A stretch of DNA of 58,000 nt from Adiantum capillus-veneris (GCA_014529385.2 CM043960.1:37216781-37274780); one strand, 5' to 3'; shown: positions 9,656-20,584, counted from the first letter of the stretch. Numbers and translations: made by a program. The notes: a model not told the origin generated them from the sequence alone.

Positions 9656-10620
9656 TTCACATTCCTGGATCCAAATGAACTTCTTCCCCTTCTGAGTCAG
9701 CTCATGTAGAGGAAGTGCCTGAGCTACATTCATATAAATAAATATGCAATAGAAATTAACATATCCCAGGAAAGAGCTCAGTTCATATATATTTTTCAAT
9801 GCTCTAGCTTGTTGAACGCACTTATCCTCATCATTAGTCATCTTAATACCATTCCTAGAGACAATATGTCCTAGAAGCTGGCCTTTCCATACCATGAAGA
9901 CTGATTTAAATGGGTTCAAGAAAATTCTCTTCTCTTTGCATCTCTCAAAAATTATCTCCAAAAAGAGTAGATGCATTTCATCAATAGAGAAAAATCATCC
10001 ATGAATATTGCCAAAAACTTGTGCAAAAACTCATTGAATATTTCCATCATACACCTCTGAAAATTTGTTGGAGCATTATAAAGTCCAAATTGAATGACCA
10101 GGTACATAAATGCTCCCCATTTAGTGATGAACGTCATTTTTGTTGCAACATATCAGTAAATGGGAGTGAAAAGGGTCTAAGCATTAAGCTTCCTATAATC
10201 CACATATACCCTTAACTTCCCATTCTTCTTCAAACTACCACTACAATTGGGAATAATGAGTCACTACTTGCGACCTCAATAATGAACCCTTACCTTCAGG
10301 AGATTTTTGATCTTCTCCTTGACCTTCTTAGCATAGTTGGGGTTCATTCTATACCTTTGCAATCTCACTTGTGTGGCACCGGGTTTCAGTGATATCCGAT
10401 GTTGACACACTTCTAGATCGACTCCTTTCAAATCAGTGTGTTCCCATGCAAATACATCCTTGTATTTTTTTAACAAATTTTTGACCTTCTCCTTAATCTT
10501 TGGCTTCAGATGTTTGTTGATCTTCACCATCCTGGGTTTCTCATCTGTGTCAAAATTCCATTCTTTGATCTCTTGATCATCTGGAAGTAGCCAGTTTGGA
10601 TCTCCTCCTTTCCATTTGGC
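9656..10620 (-). pseudogene. Ty3/Gypsy reverse transcriptase (Gypsy-1), broken
   Basis: Minus-strand pieces in order: 10530-10276 is the region before RT (KINKHLKPKIKEKVKNLLKK, YKDVFAWEHTDLKG, HRISLKPGATQVRLQRYRMN), 10137-9952 is the palm (KWGAFMYLVIQFGLYNAPTN, FQRCMMEIFNEFLHKF, FMDDFSLL with the catalytic DD), and 9976-9653 is the thumb/connection (MHLLFLEIIFERC, GQLLGHIVSRNGI, YELSSFLGYVNFYC). The part between 10276 and 10137 is poorly open. It is the same family as the plus-strand copy at 28560-30300. RNase H and integrase are absent here. Confidence 0.85.
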
Positions 10621-11057
10621 TAATGACTTTGCTTTGTTCTTAGTGCAAATATCTATTGCATAATCTTAAATGGATCACCTAACTTCGAAGTCTAGGCTCC
10701 ATCTCTATCCTTTTAGCATCTTGTTTTGAACTCTCTGTATTTGTCTGACTATGCTTTGATGCCGATCAGAAATTAATCTTTCTCCTGATTTGACTATTCT
10801 GGTGCATGCCCATCCAATTAAGTTTTCCTTTCCATAGTATTCAACTTAGTGAACTGATCTGGGTACTGTCTTTCAGCTTGTTCATTGTCCATTACAACAG
10901 TAGTCAAGTCAACCTCTATAAGAGGAAATATATTCATTGAGGCTAACATCCTCTCAATTTTCTTGATGCCATATTTTTTACACAGTTCCTTTGGTCTTAG
11001 AGCCTTTTTCCAGCTTCATGTACTATCTCTCATGATCTGAATTCCCATGTTGGACCC
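10621..11057 (-). other. Gypsy-1 linker between protease and RT
   Basis: No conserved motif seen. Position between protease and RT on the same strand makes it the poorly conserved polyprotein linker, with several stops. Confidence 0.5.
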
Positions 11058-11435
11058 TTAAATGGTTAATGTCTGATTGGCATATTCGTGTATAGCACCA
11101 GCAATTATGAGCCATGGTCTGCCCAAAAGAATTCCATACACTCCCTGTACGACTGAGACTAAGAAGTTGGTTTTGAATTTCTCTTTACCCACTCTGATTT
11201 GCATATTCTCAATTAATCTTGTGGCTTGGACTACCCTATGGTCTTCCATTCGTACTATGAATGGTGATGGTTTTAGATATTGAATTCCCAACTTTTGTCT
11301 CAAATGGTCTTCGAGAATACTAACTCCAGCCTCACCATCCAATATTAGCCTTGACAATGGTTCCCAATGCTTCTTGAGTTTGTAATCGACTTGAATAACT
11401 GGAACCTCATCATCCCTAATGGTTGCCAACTCCAC
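11058..11435 (-). pseudogene. Ty3/Gypsy aspartic protease (Gypsy-1)
   Basis: The open frame encodes a retropepsin-like fold: LSRLILDGEAGVSILEDHLR around the active site, where D-G-E-A stands in place of the usual D-[ST]-G-A, then a flap region (PFIVRMEDHRVVQATRLIEN) and FLVSVVQGVYGILLGRPWL, matching the conserved ILGRPWL near the C-terminus. The catalytic Asp is present but its neighbours are changed. Confidence 0.8.
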
Positions 11436-11439
11436 TGCT

Positions 11440-12145
11440 CTTGCTTTAGCATCTTCTTTCCTCTTTTGTCTAATGAACTTGCAACTTCTAGTAATGTTTG
11501 TCTGATGTCATCCAATTCTTCTATCAGCTTTTGGATTCATTCACAGACCTTAACATATATCTCATCTTGTTCATTACCAAAACTACTTTCAAAACTGAAA
11601 GACCTTTCATCCAACTGGCTATCTTCTCAGTTCCATTGACTGATGTCCTTGGTCTAGTAGCTGGTTGATCCTATGATGGGCTCTTTGATTGATCCTTCAC
11701 CAAATCAGTACCTCCAACCTCCGTCAAGTTTGGTCTGACTTGCCTTACCTCCTCAAGCAAACTCTTGACTACAGCTATCATAGACTCATACAATCTAGTC
11801 GCTGCTTTCTCCTTACCTGATTCCCTTAGTTGTTTCTCTTCCTAAGCCCATAAAGACCGAGGCTATAGTTTCTGAATTATCCTTGCATTTGAACATTCTT
11901 GTTGTTTTGGCTTCTTAGCTAGGTCTTTTGTAATCTTAGCTGCTAAATTTTGTTGTTCTTTCCATTCATCAACTACTTTTCCTTTTCCTTTTGCCTTCCA
12001 TGTGGCTCTCTTCTGCTCCCATTTCCTAGCTCACTGAACCAAATCATTGAATTTCTTTGTGGGGATTGGAACTTCATGTTCCCTTAGCTTCTTACTTCTA
12101 AAACCATTCAGGAACCAAGCCCTCATCATTAGGAGAAATATGGAC
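11440..12145 (-). pseudogene. Gypsy-1 gag C-terminal part
   Basis: Read on the minus strand from 12145: MMRAWFLNGFRSKKLREHEV, then PIPTKKFNDLVQ, a stop, KWEQKRATWKAKGKGK and a Lys/Glu-rich tail with further stops. This looks like the continuation of the gag found at 18279-18695, which ends with LQEPLLE near 18245. I infer that the two were once one gene, now 6.1 kb apart. Confidence 0.65.
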
Positions 12146-12535
12146 TTTGCATGGGCCTTGTAAGGAATCCTAATTTTTAGGGATTAAGGCTAATGTTGTG
12201 TAGGATTAAGGGGACAAGGGCATTCAAGAAGCTAGTTTTGAATAGACTTTTCTAGCCTTTTTTTTAGACACATGTAGGATGTGGACCTAAGAGGTCACTT
12301 TCTCTCTCTAGCTTTTGGAAAGTGAAGGGAGTAAAGGGGTGTGGCCACATTAGCAAAAACGTGGGTCACTAAGAGCCAAAATTTGACTTTTTTTCAAAAA
12401 AGTTATTTTTACTTATTTTTGACTTAAAACTCCCTCCCAACATATATACACATCAAAAAATCATTTTTTGACATTTTTTTAAACCTACAAACACTAAAAG
12501 TCCACTTTTTCAAAAAAAAAACCCCAAAAAAAAAA

Positions 12536-12690
12536 CCTTTGTTCTCTCCTCCTCCTTCCTCCTCTCTCTCTCTCCTCTCCCTCCCTACCCCCTTCTATCC
12601 TCCTCCTCCCCTCTCTCTCCCTCTCCCCCCCTGCCCCCTTCTCTCCTCCCATGTTCCTCCCTCTCCCTCCCCCCTCTTTCTTTTCATTCT
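12536..12690. repeat. Pyrimidine-rich (CT/CCT) low-complexity tract
   Basis: Almost pure C/T on the plus strand. The Arg/Glu/Gly-rich and Pro/Ser-rich ORFs over it are composition artefacts. Confidence 0.93.
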
Positions 12691-14422
12691 TTGCTTCCTC
12701 ATGCAGCAACTGCCATGGTGCTCACGGACATCACAAATCGTATGCCTCCACCACCATGTACTCCACACAACAAAAGTGTACATATTGCTTGTCCGCGGTG
12801 TTTGCACCGAAGGTCGCACGTGAGGGTGAGAAGAGGTCATCCCAAGATCGTCATACTGTCGGTGAGACGAATGTGTATGGTTCTTCAATATCTTGGGAGG
12901 GAAGAAGTAGGCTTGTTAGGCTATTGCAATTGGTTGTGTATGGGTGCATGTGCTTCTTTGCATTCATGGATGCACGAATGTCAAGCTCTTCAGCTCAAAA
13001 CAGTGGCATTACAAGAAACAGTGGGTGCAGGTTAGAGAGGTCAAGTGTCACCACTTTTTCTCTAAAACAGCCTTCTTTGTTACATCTTGCAGGTAGGTGC
13101 TTCAAATCCATCCTTATTAGAGGTGGGTAATCTCATCCTAATGTATATTTTAGGATTTTTTATTCCTAGTTGGATGAAAATACTTGCAAATTTGTACAAC
13201 ATATACTTAACAAGTGTCTTTATTATACAAATTTAAAATGTTGAATTCATACATATTTTTGTTTGAAGAACATGTCTCTAATGCGTCATGATACAAAGTG
13301 ACCTCTTACTATGCTAGTTAAGTGGCGTTGTTTGCAAGAATGGCTCAAGGAACTGGCATAACATGAAGCTTTTACGGTGGCACAAAGCTCTCCTCAAGCA
13401 ATGTGGATCCCACTAGACCAAAAATCACTATGCTAACATGGAGAGATCCCTAGTAGGACAATACAAAAACTTTTCATCAGCAGCACACCCTTTCCTAACA
13501 CGAGGGCACCCCCACCATAGATATTTTTATATGATAGGTCACCCCATGAGCATACCATGTCATGGAATGGATGTAAGAACTATGACTGCACTACCCCTTG
13601 GAAGTTGTTCACGAATGTATGTTTATCAAAGTTAATGAGAAGAAGTTTGGACTTTTTTGTTTGTTGATGTGTAAGAGCACTCTTGGTCTACCATATTTTA
13701 GATTGTTTGATAAGTTAAATAAGATTTGTAGTCATTTAAAGTGTCTTTTTTTTTTTTTGGTAAGATTGTACATGAGAAGACATGATAAAGTACAAGAGAT
13801 CTTGACGGAATAAACCTCGATGAGATTCCCACCATGCACTTGTGACACCATACCTCTTCTTGAACCCTTTGACTTCTATCGTTGTGGGGAGTCTAAGGGG
13901 GGGGTTATTTTCAAATTTTTAGCATAACTTTTTTTTGAAGGAAATTTTGGTTATTCTAAAGTTTATACATAGTCTAGGAGTTCATTTTGATTGTTTTTCT
14001 TCAGTTTCAAATTTTGACCGAGTACACTCCTTGGAAGCCACTTTTGAAGGTGTTAGGGCGAAATTTTGGGAAAGTTTTGTATGTAGGAAATACAGTCCTT
14101 AACACAATAAAAAACAATGGTTCTTTGAGTATTTTCAGATTCCATGGTTTTAATGTTCGTTGGAGCCCATAGATTAAGAAAAAAGTAAAAAATGTATGTT
14201 TTACATCATTTTTAAATAAATTTTCAACTTGCACGTTGATTTTTGGAGAATGCGAGCAAGATATGATTTTTTATCATCACATGATGGTCGAAGAACGCGA
14301 TGAGATGAACAAATTCATGTGAGACAAGCCCAGACAGATTCGGAGCCGATTGAAATCTAGAAGCTGTTGAAAACAACTGAAAAGTTCAACACTTAGAAAA
14401 AAAAAAACCTAACACTTGAATC
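12691..14422. other. Stretch without a recognisable gene
   Basis: Inside the putative insertion. ORFs at 12651-13130 and 12691-13035 overlap in different frames and show no domain. A run of ten T (13748-13757) and a G7 run near 13897 are present. Nothing else supported. Confidence 0.4.
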
Positions 14423-14572
14423 ATGGCCATGCATCAAAAATATGCTCACACGGTGAAGGAGGTGCTTCAAAGCTATGGAAATCAGTATAAAATGCAAGCA
14501 ATAGCGTTGGAGGCTATTCAAGAAGTTGTAGAGGCTCACATCATTTCAGATGACTTTGCAATGACAAAATGA
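14423..14572 (+). CDS. Small ORF of unknown function (49 aa), faintly histone-fold-like
   Basis: ATG 14423 to TGA 14570-14572. The middle of the protein (ALEAIQEVVEAH) resembles the central helix of histone H3 or CENH3, where A-x-x-A-[LI]-Q-E-x-x-E-A recurs. The flanks do not match H3 (no LFED, no KRVT). It could be a chance helix or a decayed processed copy. No promoter, intron or neighbour supports it. Confidence 0.15.
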   Translation: MAMHQKYAHTVKEVLQSYGNQYKMQAIALEAIQEVVEAHIISDDFAMTK

Positions 14573-14675
14573 TTAAGAGTTGTGTCTACTGTCTCCATAG
14601 TGATTTGGCTTTTCGGTTTATCCATGTGTTTTAAGTTAAGTGGTTCTGGCCATGAAGAGTTAAATTTAAATCAAA

Positions 14676-14858
14676 TATTAACATTTTTGCCATCCCAAGG
14701 GGCAAACAAAGCTAGAAAATGCAAAAAAAAGGGTGGCCACAAGGGCGCGCAGATGGCCCATCCAACAGTTTTGGATGGCTCATCTGCGCACCCTTGTGGC
14801 CACCCTTTTTTGCATTTTCTAGTTTTGTTTGCCCCTTAGGATAGCAAAAATGTTAATA
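14676..14858. repeat. Long hairpin (foldback) unit 1 of a tandem array
   Basis: Near-perfect inverted repeat with arms of about 90 nt. The left arm runs from TATTAACATTTTTGCC through AAGGGGCAAAC and GGGTGGCCACAAGGG; the right arm returns CCCTTGTGGCCACCC, GTTTGCCCCTT and GCAAAAATGTTAATA. The loop is only a few bases around TCCAACAGTTTTGGA. Few mismatches are visible. RNA from this locus would form a long stem. Confidence 0.92.
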
Positions 14859-15042
14859 GCTGATGAAACCAGATGTTTATGTAGCATGAGACTAGATTTT
14901 TATATTGTCCAATGTGATTTGGCCTTTTGGTGCAGGGAACTAGTAAGTTGAGTTGAAGGAAGGCATAATGTGCTTGAAAAGTTAAATTTTACATTCATCT
15001 CATCTTTTCCAAGGTCCTGGAGTACAACAATAGCCTAATTAT

Positions 15043-15137
15043 GCAAAAAAAAGGGTGGCCACAAGGGCGCGTAGATGGCCCATCCAACAGTCTTGGATGG
15101 CTCACCTGCGCGCCCTTGTGGCCACCCTTTTTTTTGC
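15043..15137. repeat. Hairpin unit 2 of the tandem array
   Basis: Same core as unit 1 (GGGTGGCCACAAGGG ... CCCTTGTGGCCACCC) about 322 bp downstream. The spacer after unit 1 (14859-15042) recurs after this unit (15180-15366), sharing CATGAGACTAGATTTTTATA and GGGAACTAGTAAGTTGAG. Confidence 0.92.
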
Positions 15138-15366
15138 ATTATATGGCCTTGTCTGCCCCTTATAATAGCAAGAATGTTAATATTTGATGAAAACATATGT
15201 TTATGCAGCATGAGACTAGATTTTTATACTGTCCAATGTGATTTGCCCTTTTGGTGCAGGGAACTAGTAAGTTGAGTTGAAGGAAGGCATAATGTGCTTG
15301 AAAAGTTCAATTTTAGGTTCATCTAATCTTTTCCAGGGTCCTGGAGTGCAGCAATAGCCTAATTAT

Positions 15367-15460
15367 GCAAAAAAAAGGGTGGCCACAAGGGCCCACATAT
15401 GGCCCATCCAGCAGTTTTGGATGGCTCACTACGTGCCCTTGTGGCCACCCCTTTTTTAGC
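15367..15460. repeat. Hairpin unit 3 of the tandem array
   Basis: Third copy of the core inverted repeat, 324 bp after unit 2, with a slightly more diverged centre. After it the array spacer is no longer recognisable beyond about 15500. Confidence 0.9.
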
Positions 15461-15587
15461 ATTATATGGCCTTGTCTGCACCCCAGGATACCAATTTTTT
15501 TAAAGATTAAGTGAAAGCAAATCTTTATGCAACATGACAGTACAAATTCCACTTCTTTTCACTCATATGTAATTAGAGCTCCCCCCT

Positions 15588-15612
15588 CCCCCCCCCCCCC
15601 CCCCCCCCCCCC
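15588..15612. repeat. Poly-C tract (25 C)
   Basis: Uninterrupted run of C preceded by CCCCCCT. One of seven G/C homopolymers of 13 or more in the window. Confidence 0.95.
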
Positions 15613-17550
15613 TTTCTTTGTGTTCAAAGGTCTGGAGCATTCACTATGTAAAATTTTCCTATATCACGTGCGTTCACTAGAATGGATTAAAAGTACCCCT
15701 TATAGGCCTTATCTACACATGTTTCTGCAACTTTACAAGAATATAAAATCCCTTCTGTTGAACACATGTGCTATGTTACATATACTTTAGTGAACTCCCC
15801 ATGTCAACGGCCTCTCAAATCCTGTGCACTAAACATTAAACACTAGAAATCGACCAAACAAGGAGCCAATTTTTATTTCCTTGTGTCCACCTAGTGTTCT
15901 TGGGAATGTTTTGGTTAAGCCATTTCTTTGGTATTTGAAACCACATGTGACCCCTATTGTTATAGTATCCATTCGAAGGTTTCTTGATTGGAAGTTTACA
16001 TAGGCTCGAGTGGTACATATCTTCTATGTTAACAATGCATGTATCTATAATTTATGTTTAGACTTTCTCTATCCAAATGAGCTACATGGTAGAAATAAAA
16101 TCCGGAATTTAACAGTTAAGTTCACAAGGTGATAGCTATTGGTATCATCTTTAGCAATACCAAAGAAATAGCTACCAATAGCTAATGAATAGGGATATTT
16201 AAGAAGATTTCATACCAAAAACTTGTCAACACTACTCAAAAAGTTGGAAACTCAAAGGCTTTACAATATATGTATGATGAAACAAGAATCAATAATAAGT
16301 CACCCCTATACATAGACACCTCCATCTCAAGTGATCATTTCTCTAATCAAGCTTTGCATATGCATAGTATGGAAGCAATAACATGTTGGAAAGCAAGAGT
16401 TTAGCTTTCTTAACAAATGAAACATTACTAATGATATATATTCAACATCCCCAAATGAGGACATCTTGACAAAGTTTATGATCCACTTTAATAAGAATAA
16501 CCATTAATGATTAAAGTGAAATCAAAATATTGCTTAAATTTCTTCAAGGTGGAGTGATTAAGACTTGCGACTTGAATCATCATACAAGCAAATCAAAATA
16601 TCCATAAAAGTAAACAATATTTCTCAGATCTGTATGAAACTTCAGTAATCTAAATTAAATACTCTCACTCAATGCGACACCATTTAACAAAAAAACATAT
16701 TTATATTGCATTTATAGAGGAATCCAACCTCATGAAAAATAATTACAAATGGAGACAATGTTGTTGTTGTTAGGCTTCTCTTACAAGTATTTGTCTTCCT
16801 CATCTAGAGATTCATATACACTTGAGTATTTGTGTGTCTATGACACTAGGGAAGATATTAGTACTATATGGATGGCTTCTATGAGAGCTCCTAGAGAGTC
16901 CCCATTGGTTCAAGATTCTAAAAAACACCTACTATTCTTATCAAAATCTTTTAACATGGTAGTGAAGGGTTCCTCAAGGAACAAAAATAGAGTGATTTCC
17001 ATCTCTGCACATGGTTGCTTGCTCATGTCCTCTTAAAACAAGTTGAATCTGTAAGTAAACAAAAGATTATGTGAGCACAAAGTTATAAAGTACAAAATGA
17101 TATCATTCCAATTATCTAATGACAATTATACGAAGAATAAATTACAAGAAAAATATTTGACGACTCTCCATAGATAACACAACTTACTTACATTGTGAGA
17201 CTCAAATCACATGCTACACAACTATAGATGGCGCACCAAAGCCATCAACAAAATAGCACCACCCAGTGTTATGAAGTGTGAAGCCTAAACACTGAAAGCC
17301 ATAAAGAGGTTAATTCTCTCCAGCATGATAAACTTAAAGATGGAGATGATGTTAAGCTCTGAATGTAAGCTACAAGGGTAGTTTTCTTACCATTCTATCT
17401 TTATGTTGGAGATGAACCCTTGCAATGCCCACGCGATATTCACACCTCCTATTGTTGTGGTATGCAACTCATGTGAGCTCATACTTTTGCCACCTTCGGA
17501 AGTAGAGGTTTCCATGTAGTGTGAGTGAATGAAAGTAGAAGGAATAGAAT
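15613..17550. other. AT-rich stretch without a recognisable gene
   Basis: 15660-15720 shares a motif with 20038-20075 (ACGTGCGTTCA followed by ATTAAAA...ACCCCTT), each beside a G/C homopolymer. The 95-codon ORF at 16749-17036 has no domain I recognise. Nothing else supported. Confidence 0.4.
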
Positions 17551-18031
17551 CTTGTTTCATGTTGTAATGGAGGTGAGAGAAGGGAGAGGAGCTAGCTTGG
17601 TGTGAAACTATGTGGTGGGCAAGGGGAAGAGATGGAGGAGGAGCTTGCTTGGTGCTACAATGGAGGTGGGAGAAAGCTAGCAGAGAGATAATGATGGACT
17701 ATAGGGGGTGCATGTGGTTGTTGCAACAATGGAGAGCTTGGAAAAGGGTTTGTAGAGAGAGAAAAACACTTTTTAGCTATAGAATAGGTTTGGAAAGACT
17801 TTGGAGGGTAAAAATGATGTTTTGATTTGTTTTTTTTTTAAATCAATTTTTTGGATTTTTTAGTGCACGTTTTTAACTTTTGAAGGTCAAAAATACTTTT
17901 TTGACCATGAAATAGGTTTGGGGACCTTTTAAGGAGGGAAAACTTGAAATTTGAAATTTTTTGAAAATTTAAAATTTTTAGTGTATTTTTATATCCGGGC
18001 CAAAAAGTGGGGGAAAAGAGGTCAAAGTGGT

Positions 18032-18050
18032 CCCCCCCCCCCCCCCCCCC
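18032..18050. repeat. Poly-C tract (19 C)
   Basis: Uninterrupted C run inside the right arm of the putative insertion. Confidence 0.95.
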
Positions 18051-18239
18051 TTCTTTCCCCTAGCCACCTCCCTTACCTTCTCACTAGGTAAGAGGCAATT
18101 AAGAGGTGTAAGGCTACCTTGTCCCTCTACTTTTTTGAGGGTATAGAGTGTGTCCACCACCCTCTTCCTATTGGCTGACCTCTAATTAACCTTAATCCCA
18201 AAGTGCCCCTAGAGGGTTCATATTTTTTCTAATGTTCTC

Positions 18240-19083
18240 TTTTCTAATAGAGGTTCCTGCAATTGTCTGGTCAGTTCCTTAATCTTCTCGACCTTGCTTT
18301 ATTTTTTCCAGCTCCCACAAAATGTCTTTATCTTCTCTATCGTTTGAGTACTCCATGCAAAATCCTTTGAACAATTTGTTGTACGATATGAGTTGGCATG
18401 TTGGATAATGGTAATACCACTTTCTAGCTGCCTTCTTTAGTGTTTGAGGAAAATACTCTCCCCATTCATCCTCATCGATATCCTTCGGCTCATCATACTG
18501 TTCAAACGCCTTAATGTGCACGTTTGGATCGTCCTTCTTTCCCCTTTTAAATACTAGAAAAGAAATCTTCAGTTCAGTAGAATGTTCAAGATGACTAGAG
18601 TTGGCTTTTTGAATTGGTTTCTTGTCTCTAGAGCATCTTTTATTGTAATGTTCTATGTCTGCTTCCCAATTGTCGTTGTCATCAATCTCAGTCACCGTAT
18701 CTATTTTAAGCTTCTTCGTTGGCTTTTGTCTAGCAAATCTATGACTTTGCTTGCAGCCCTAACTATCATCATTATGTTTTTTGCTTCTCTGAGATCCACT
18801 GCATTAAGTCCATTGGTTTGCTTTCTCCGCATGTATCGTCCTGGAATGAGTTGAGTGTTGAGAATCCCATGATTCCTTAGTTGCTCCTAGATCTGGAGGA
18901 ACATGTGTCTCATTCTCAGATTCTCTCTTAGTATCAGAGGACTTGCTTTGACTCCTCATTATCAGGTTCTCTCTCAGTATCAGAGCCTTGCCTTGACTCC
19001 TTCAGCATGGTGTTGACATGATCCGGATCATCCATGAATCTTGTTGCTGACCTTCTTCCATGTGGAACTCTTCTCGATGGCAT
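18240..19083 (-). pseudogene. Gypsy-1 gag N-terminal part
   Basis: Minus strand. ATG 19083 opens MPSRRVPHGRRSATRFMDDP, interrupted near 18936. From 18695 the frame gives the capsid region: LEHSTELKISFLVFKRGKKD, PNVHIKAFEQYDEPKDIDED, EWGEYFPQTLKKAARKWYYH, SYNKLFKGFCMEYSNDRED. It ends near LQEPLLE at about 18245. The W-x-x-x-F...A-x-x-W-Y pattern and the position just after an LTR/PBS identify Ty3/Gypsy gag. Codons and orientation agree with the gag remainder at 11440-12145. Confidence 0.82.
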
Positions 19084-19094
19084 GGTGAATTTCA

Positions 19095-19110
19095 GCTAGC
19101 TCTAACACCA
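19095..19110 (-). other. PBS-like site of Gypsy-1
   Basis: Minus strand TGGTGTTAGAGCTAGC, close to the tRNA-Met type TGGTATCAGAGC with two changes, lying between the LTR end and the gag ATG. Confidence 0.6.
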
Positions 19111-19114
19111 ACAA

Positions 19115-19608
19115 TTGGGAGATAGTTTGTTTGTCAAGAGAAACTTAGTTCAAGCCACCGTGATTGCCAAAATTGAATGAGCTAGTCATTTGTGATAGCT
19201 ACTCCAGGTTGGTCAGTTAGAGTTAGTTCAGACCAGGCAAGTAGAATCAGATAGAGACTTTAGATATCAAAACAGACAAAGATTGAAATGACACACGAGA
19301 CTAGAATAGAAATGGAAATCGGAATTGGAATATGTATTCCAATCAATATGACTAGAGTACAACAGTATGAGCCAAAGTCTACTTTGGGCTTAATGATAAA
19401 AGAAGTACAAGAGTACAAGAGCATGATGAGCTCTAAGACAGTAGACTCCATGATAGTGGAAGTGTAACCTACAAAATGGAATAGGGGGTCCTATTTATAG
19501 CCATCGGACTAGGCCTCTTGCTGATTTTCCACTATGCAATTACTATAGTGACTAAGCCCGATAATTACCATTTAGCCGCCAGTCTAGATTCCTGTCTAAA
19601 GGTTGTTC
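19115..19608 (-). repeat. 5' LTR of Gypsy-1 (edges approximate)
   Basis: Minus-strand LTR with a TATA box (CTATAAATAGGAC) near 19490-19502. It shares its layout and many blocks with 27470-27900: AGAGTTAGTTCA near the inner end, TGTATTCCAATCA / TGTATTCAGATTA, a run before GAGCTC, and GGTCCTATTTAT. This marks both as LTRs of one Gypsy family. Inner end by the PBS; outer end set where the older protease fragment begins. Confidence 0.7.
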
Positions 19609-19947
19609 CTACCGTCTATAGTGTAGCTCCATGGAAGAGATGAGAGGGGTAGAGGGGATAATACAATTACCCTTTAGGGTGATGACCCTTACTCCATGCT
19701 CAAAGTGTAGCGTGTTGTGCAAATACCTCCTCACTAGGCTAGGGCCCAGACTGTACAACCACTCCCTACCTAGGTACATGTCTGTTGTATCCAAATCCAT
19801 GACTTGAAAGTCGAGCATACTAGTCTCATAGTCATGCATGGATAAAGAAACCCCCAAGACTACGGTATTCCACACCATCTTATCATACATTGTTGGAAAA
19901 GCCAACGCAATCTTAGTCAATCTTAACTTCTTGGTCAATAGGGTCAA
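19609..19947 (-). pseudogene. Ty3/Gypsy aspartic protease C-terminal fragment (older element)
   Basis: The 112-residue frame encodes MVWNTVVLGVSLSMHDYETS, MLDFQVMDLDTTDMYLGREW and LYSLGPSLVRRYLHNTLHFE, the conserved end of plant Gypsy retropepsins (D-x-[IM]-[IL]-G-x-x-W-L, then H-N-T-L-x-F). The active-site Asp region is not included. It lies directly upstream of the Gypsy-1 5' LTR, so Gypsy-1 probably inserted into this older Gypsy. Confidence 0.72.
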
Positions 19948-19989
19948 CGGCCTCTACGGGCGCACCGAGTCCTAAGTCAAGGTATACTC

Positions 19990-20015
19990 GGGGGGGGGGG
20001 GGGGGGGGGGGGGGG
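19990..20015. repeat. Poly-G tract (26 G)
   Basis: Uninterrupted G run. The sequence just right of it resembles the sequence right of the poly-C at 15588. Confidence 0.95.
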
Positions 20016-20584
20016 CACCTTTAAGAAACTACTCATATAACGTGCGTTCAAAAGGTATTAAAAAAACCCCTTTACTTACATGATTAAGGTAATAAAATGA
20101 CCCCTTTTTCTCCAAAACTTAGGATTTTTTCTCTAAAATCAATTAAAAAACCCCTTCAGTAGTAACTTACATGTGTAAGATGTGCACCACCCAAGGGTCT
20201 ACTGCCATGGAGGGCATTATCAAATTACGTGAAGTGATCGTTGAATGCATTCCAGAGTGGAAAAATACATGATGTCTAGGAATAGATACTTTCATTGGGG
20301 CCAAGCTCGCAACCATCGAAAACAAGCCCGAAAACCCTAGAGAGCTAGAAGGTAGTGGGGACACTACTCTTGTAATGTTGTTCTACATATGTTATCCAAA
20401 CTAAAGGGTCGGGTCTATTGTTCACCACCCACCTTGAGAAGAATGAGGTTGGCCCCTCATTCTTGGACCATTTATAATGTCTGGCATGCCGTCCACATAT
20501 TGGTCCAACCGCTCGGGCGCTGCAGCCAGGCGGTCTCCCCCGAAACCCCACTTTCTGACTCAGCGGTTAGAAGAATTGTCCGTA
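20016..20584. other. Stretch without a recognisable gene
   Basis: Contains the repeat block shared with 15660-15720. Small ORFs on both strands at 20345-20589 overlap and show no domain. Confidence 0.4.

Larger units (their letters stand above)
12150..18240. mobile_element. Putative ~6.1-kb insertion splitting the Gypsy-1 gag, unclassified
   Basis: Gypsy gag stops at about 18245 and seems to resume at about 12145 on the minus strand. The stretch between has inverted similarity at its ends: GGGATTAAGGCTAAT near 12181 on the plus strand and GGGATTAAGGTTAATT near 18211 on the minus strand. The adjacent AT-rich arms (12370-12450 reversed and 17880-17970) share AAGTCAAAAATA-like and TTTTGACC-like blocks. 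No transposase or polymerase is recognisable inside. Long degenerate terminal repeats would fit a non-autonomous Mutator-like or other TIR element. I could not find a clean target duplication, so boundaries and class are tentative. Confidence 0.4.

Noticed and set aside
12494-12888. Arg/Glu/Gly-rich minus ORFs and Pro/Ser-rich plus ORFs
   Set aside because: They overlap each other on a pyrimidine-rich low-complexity tract and have no domain.
16749-17036. 95-codon plus-strand ORF
   Set aside because: No domain, no promoter or splice support, in AT-rich repeat sequence.
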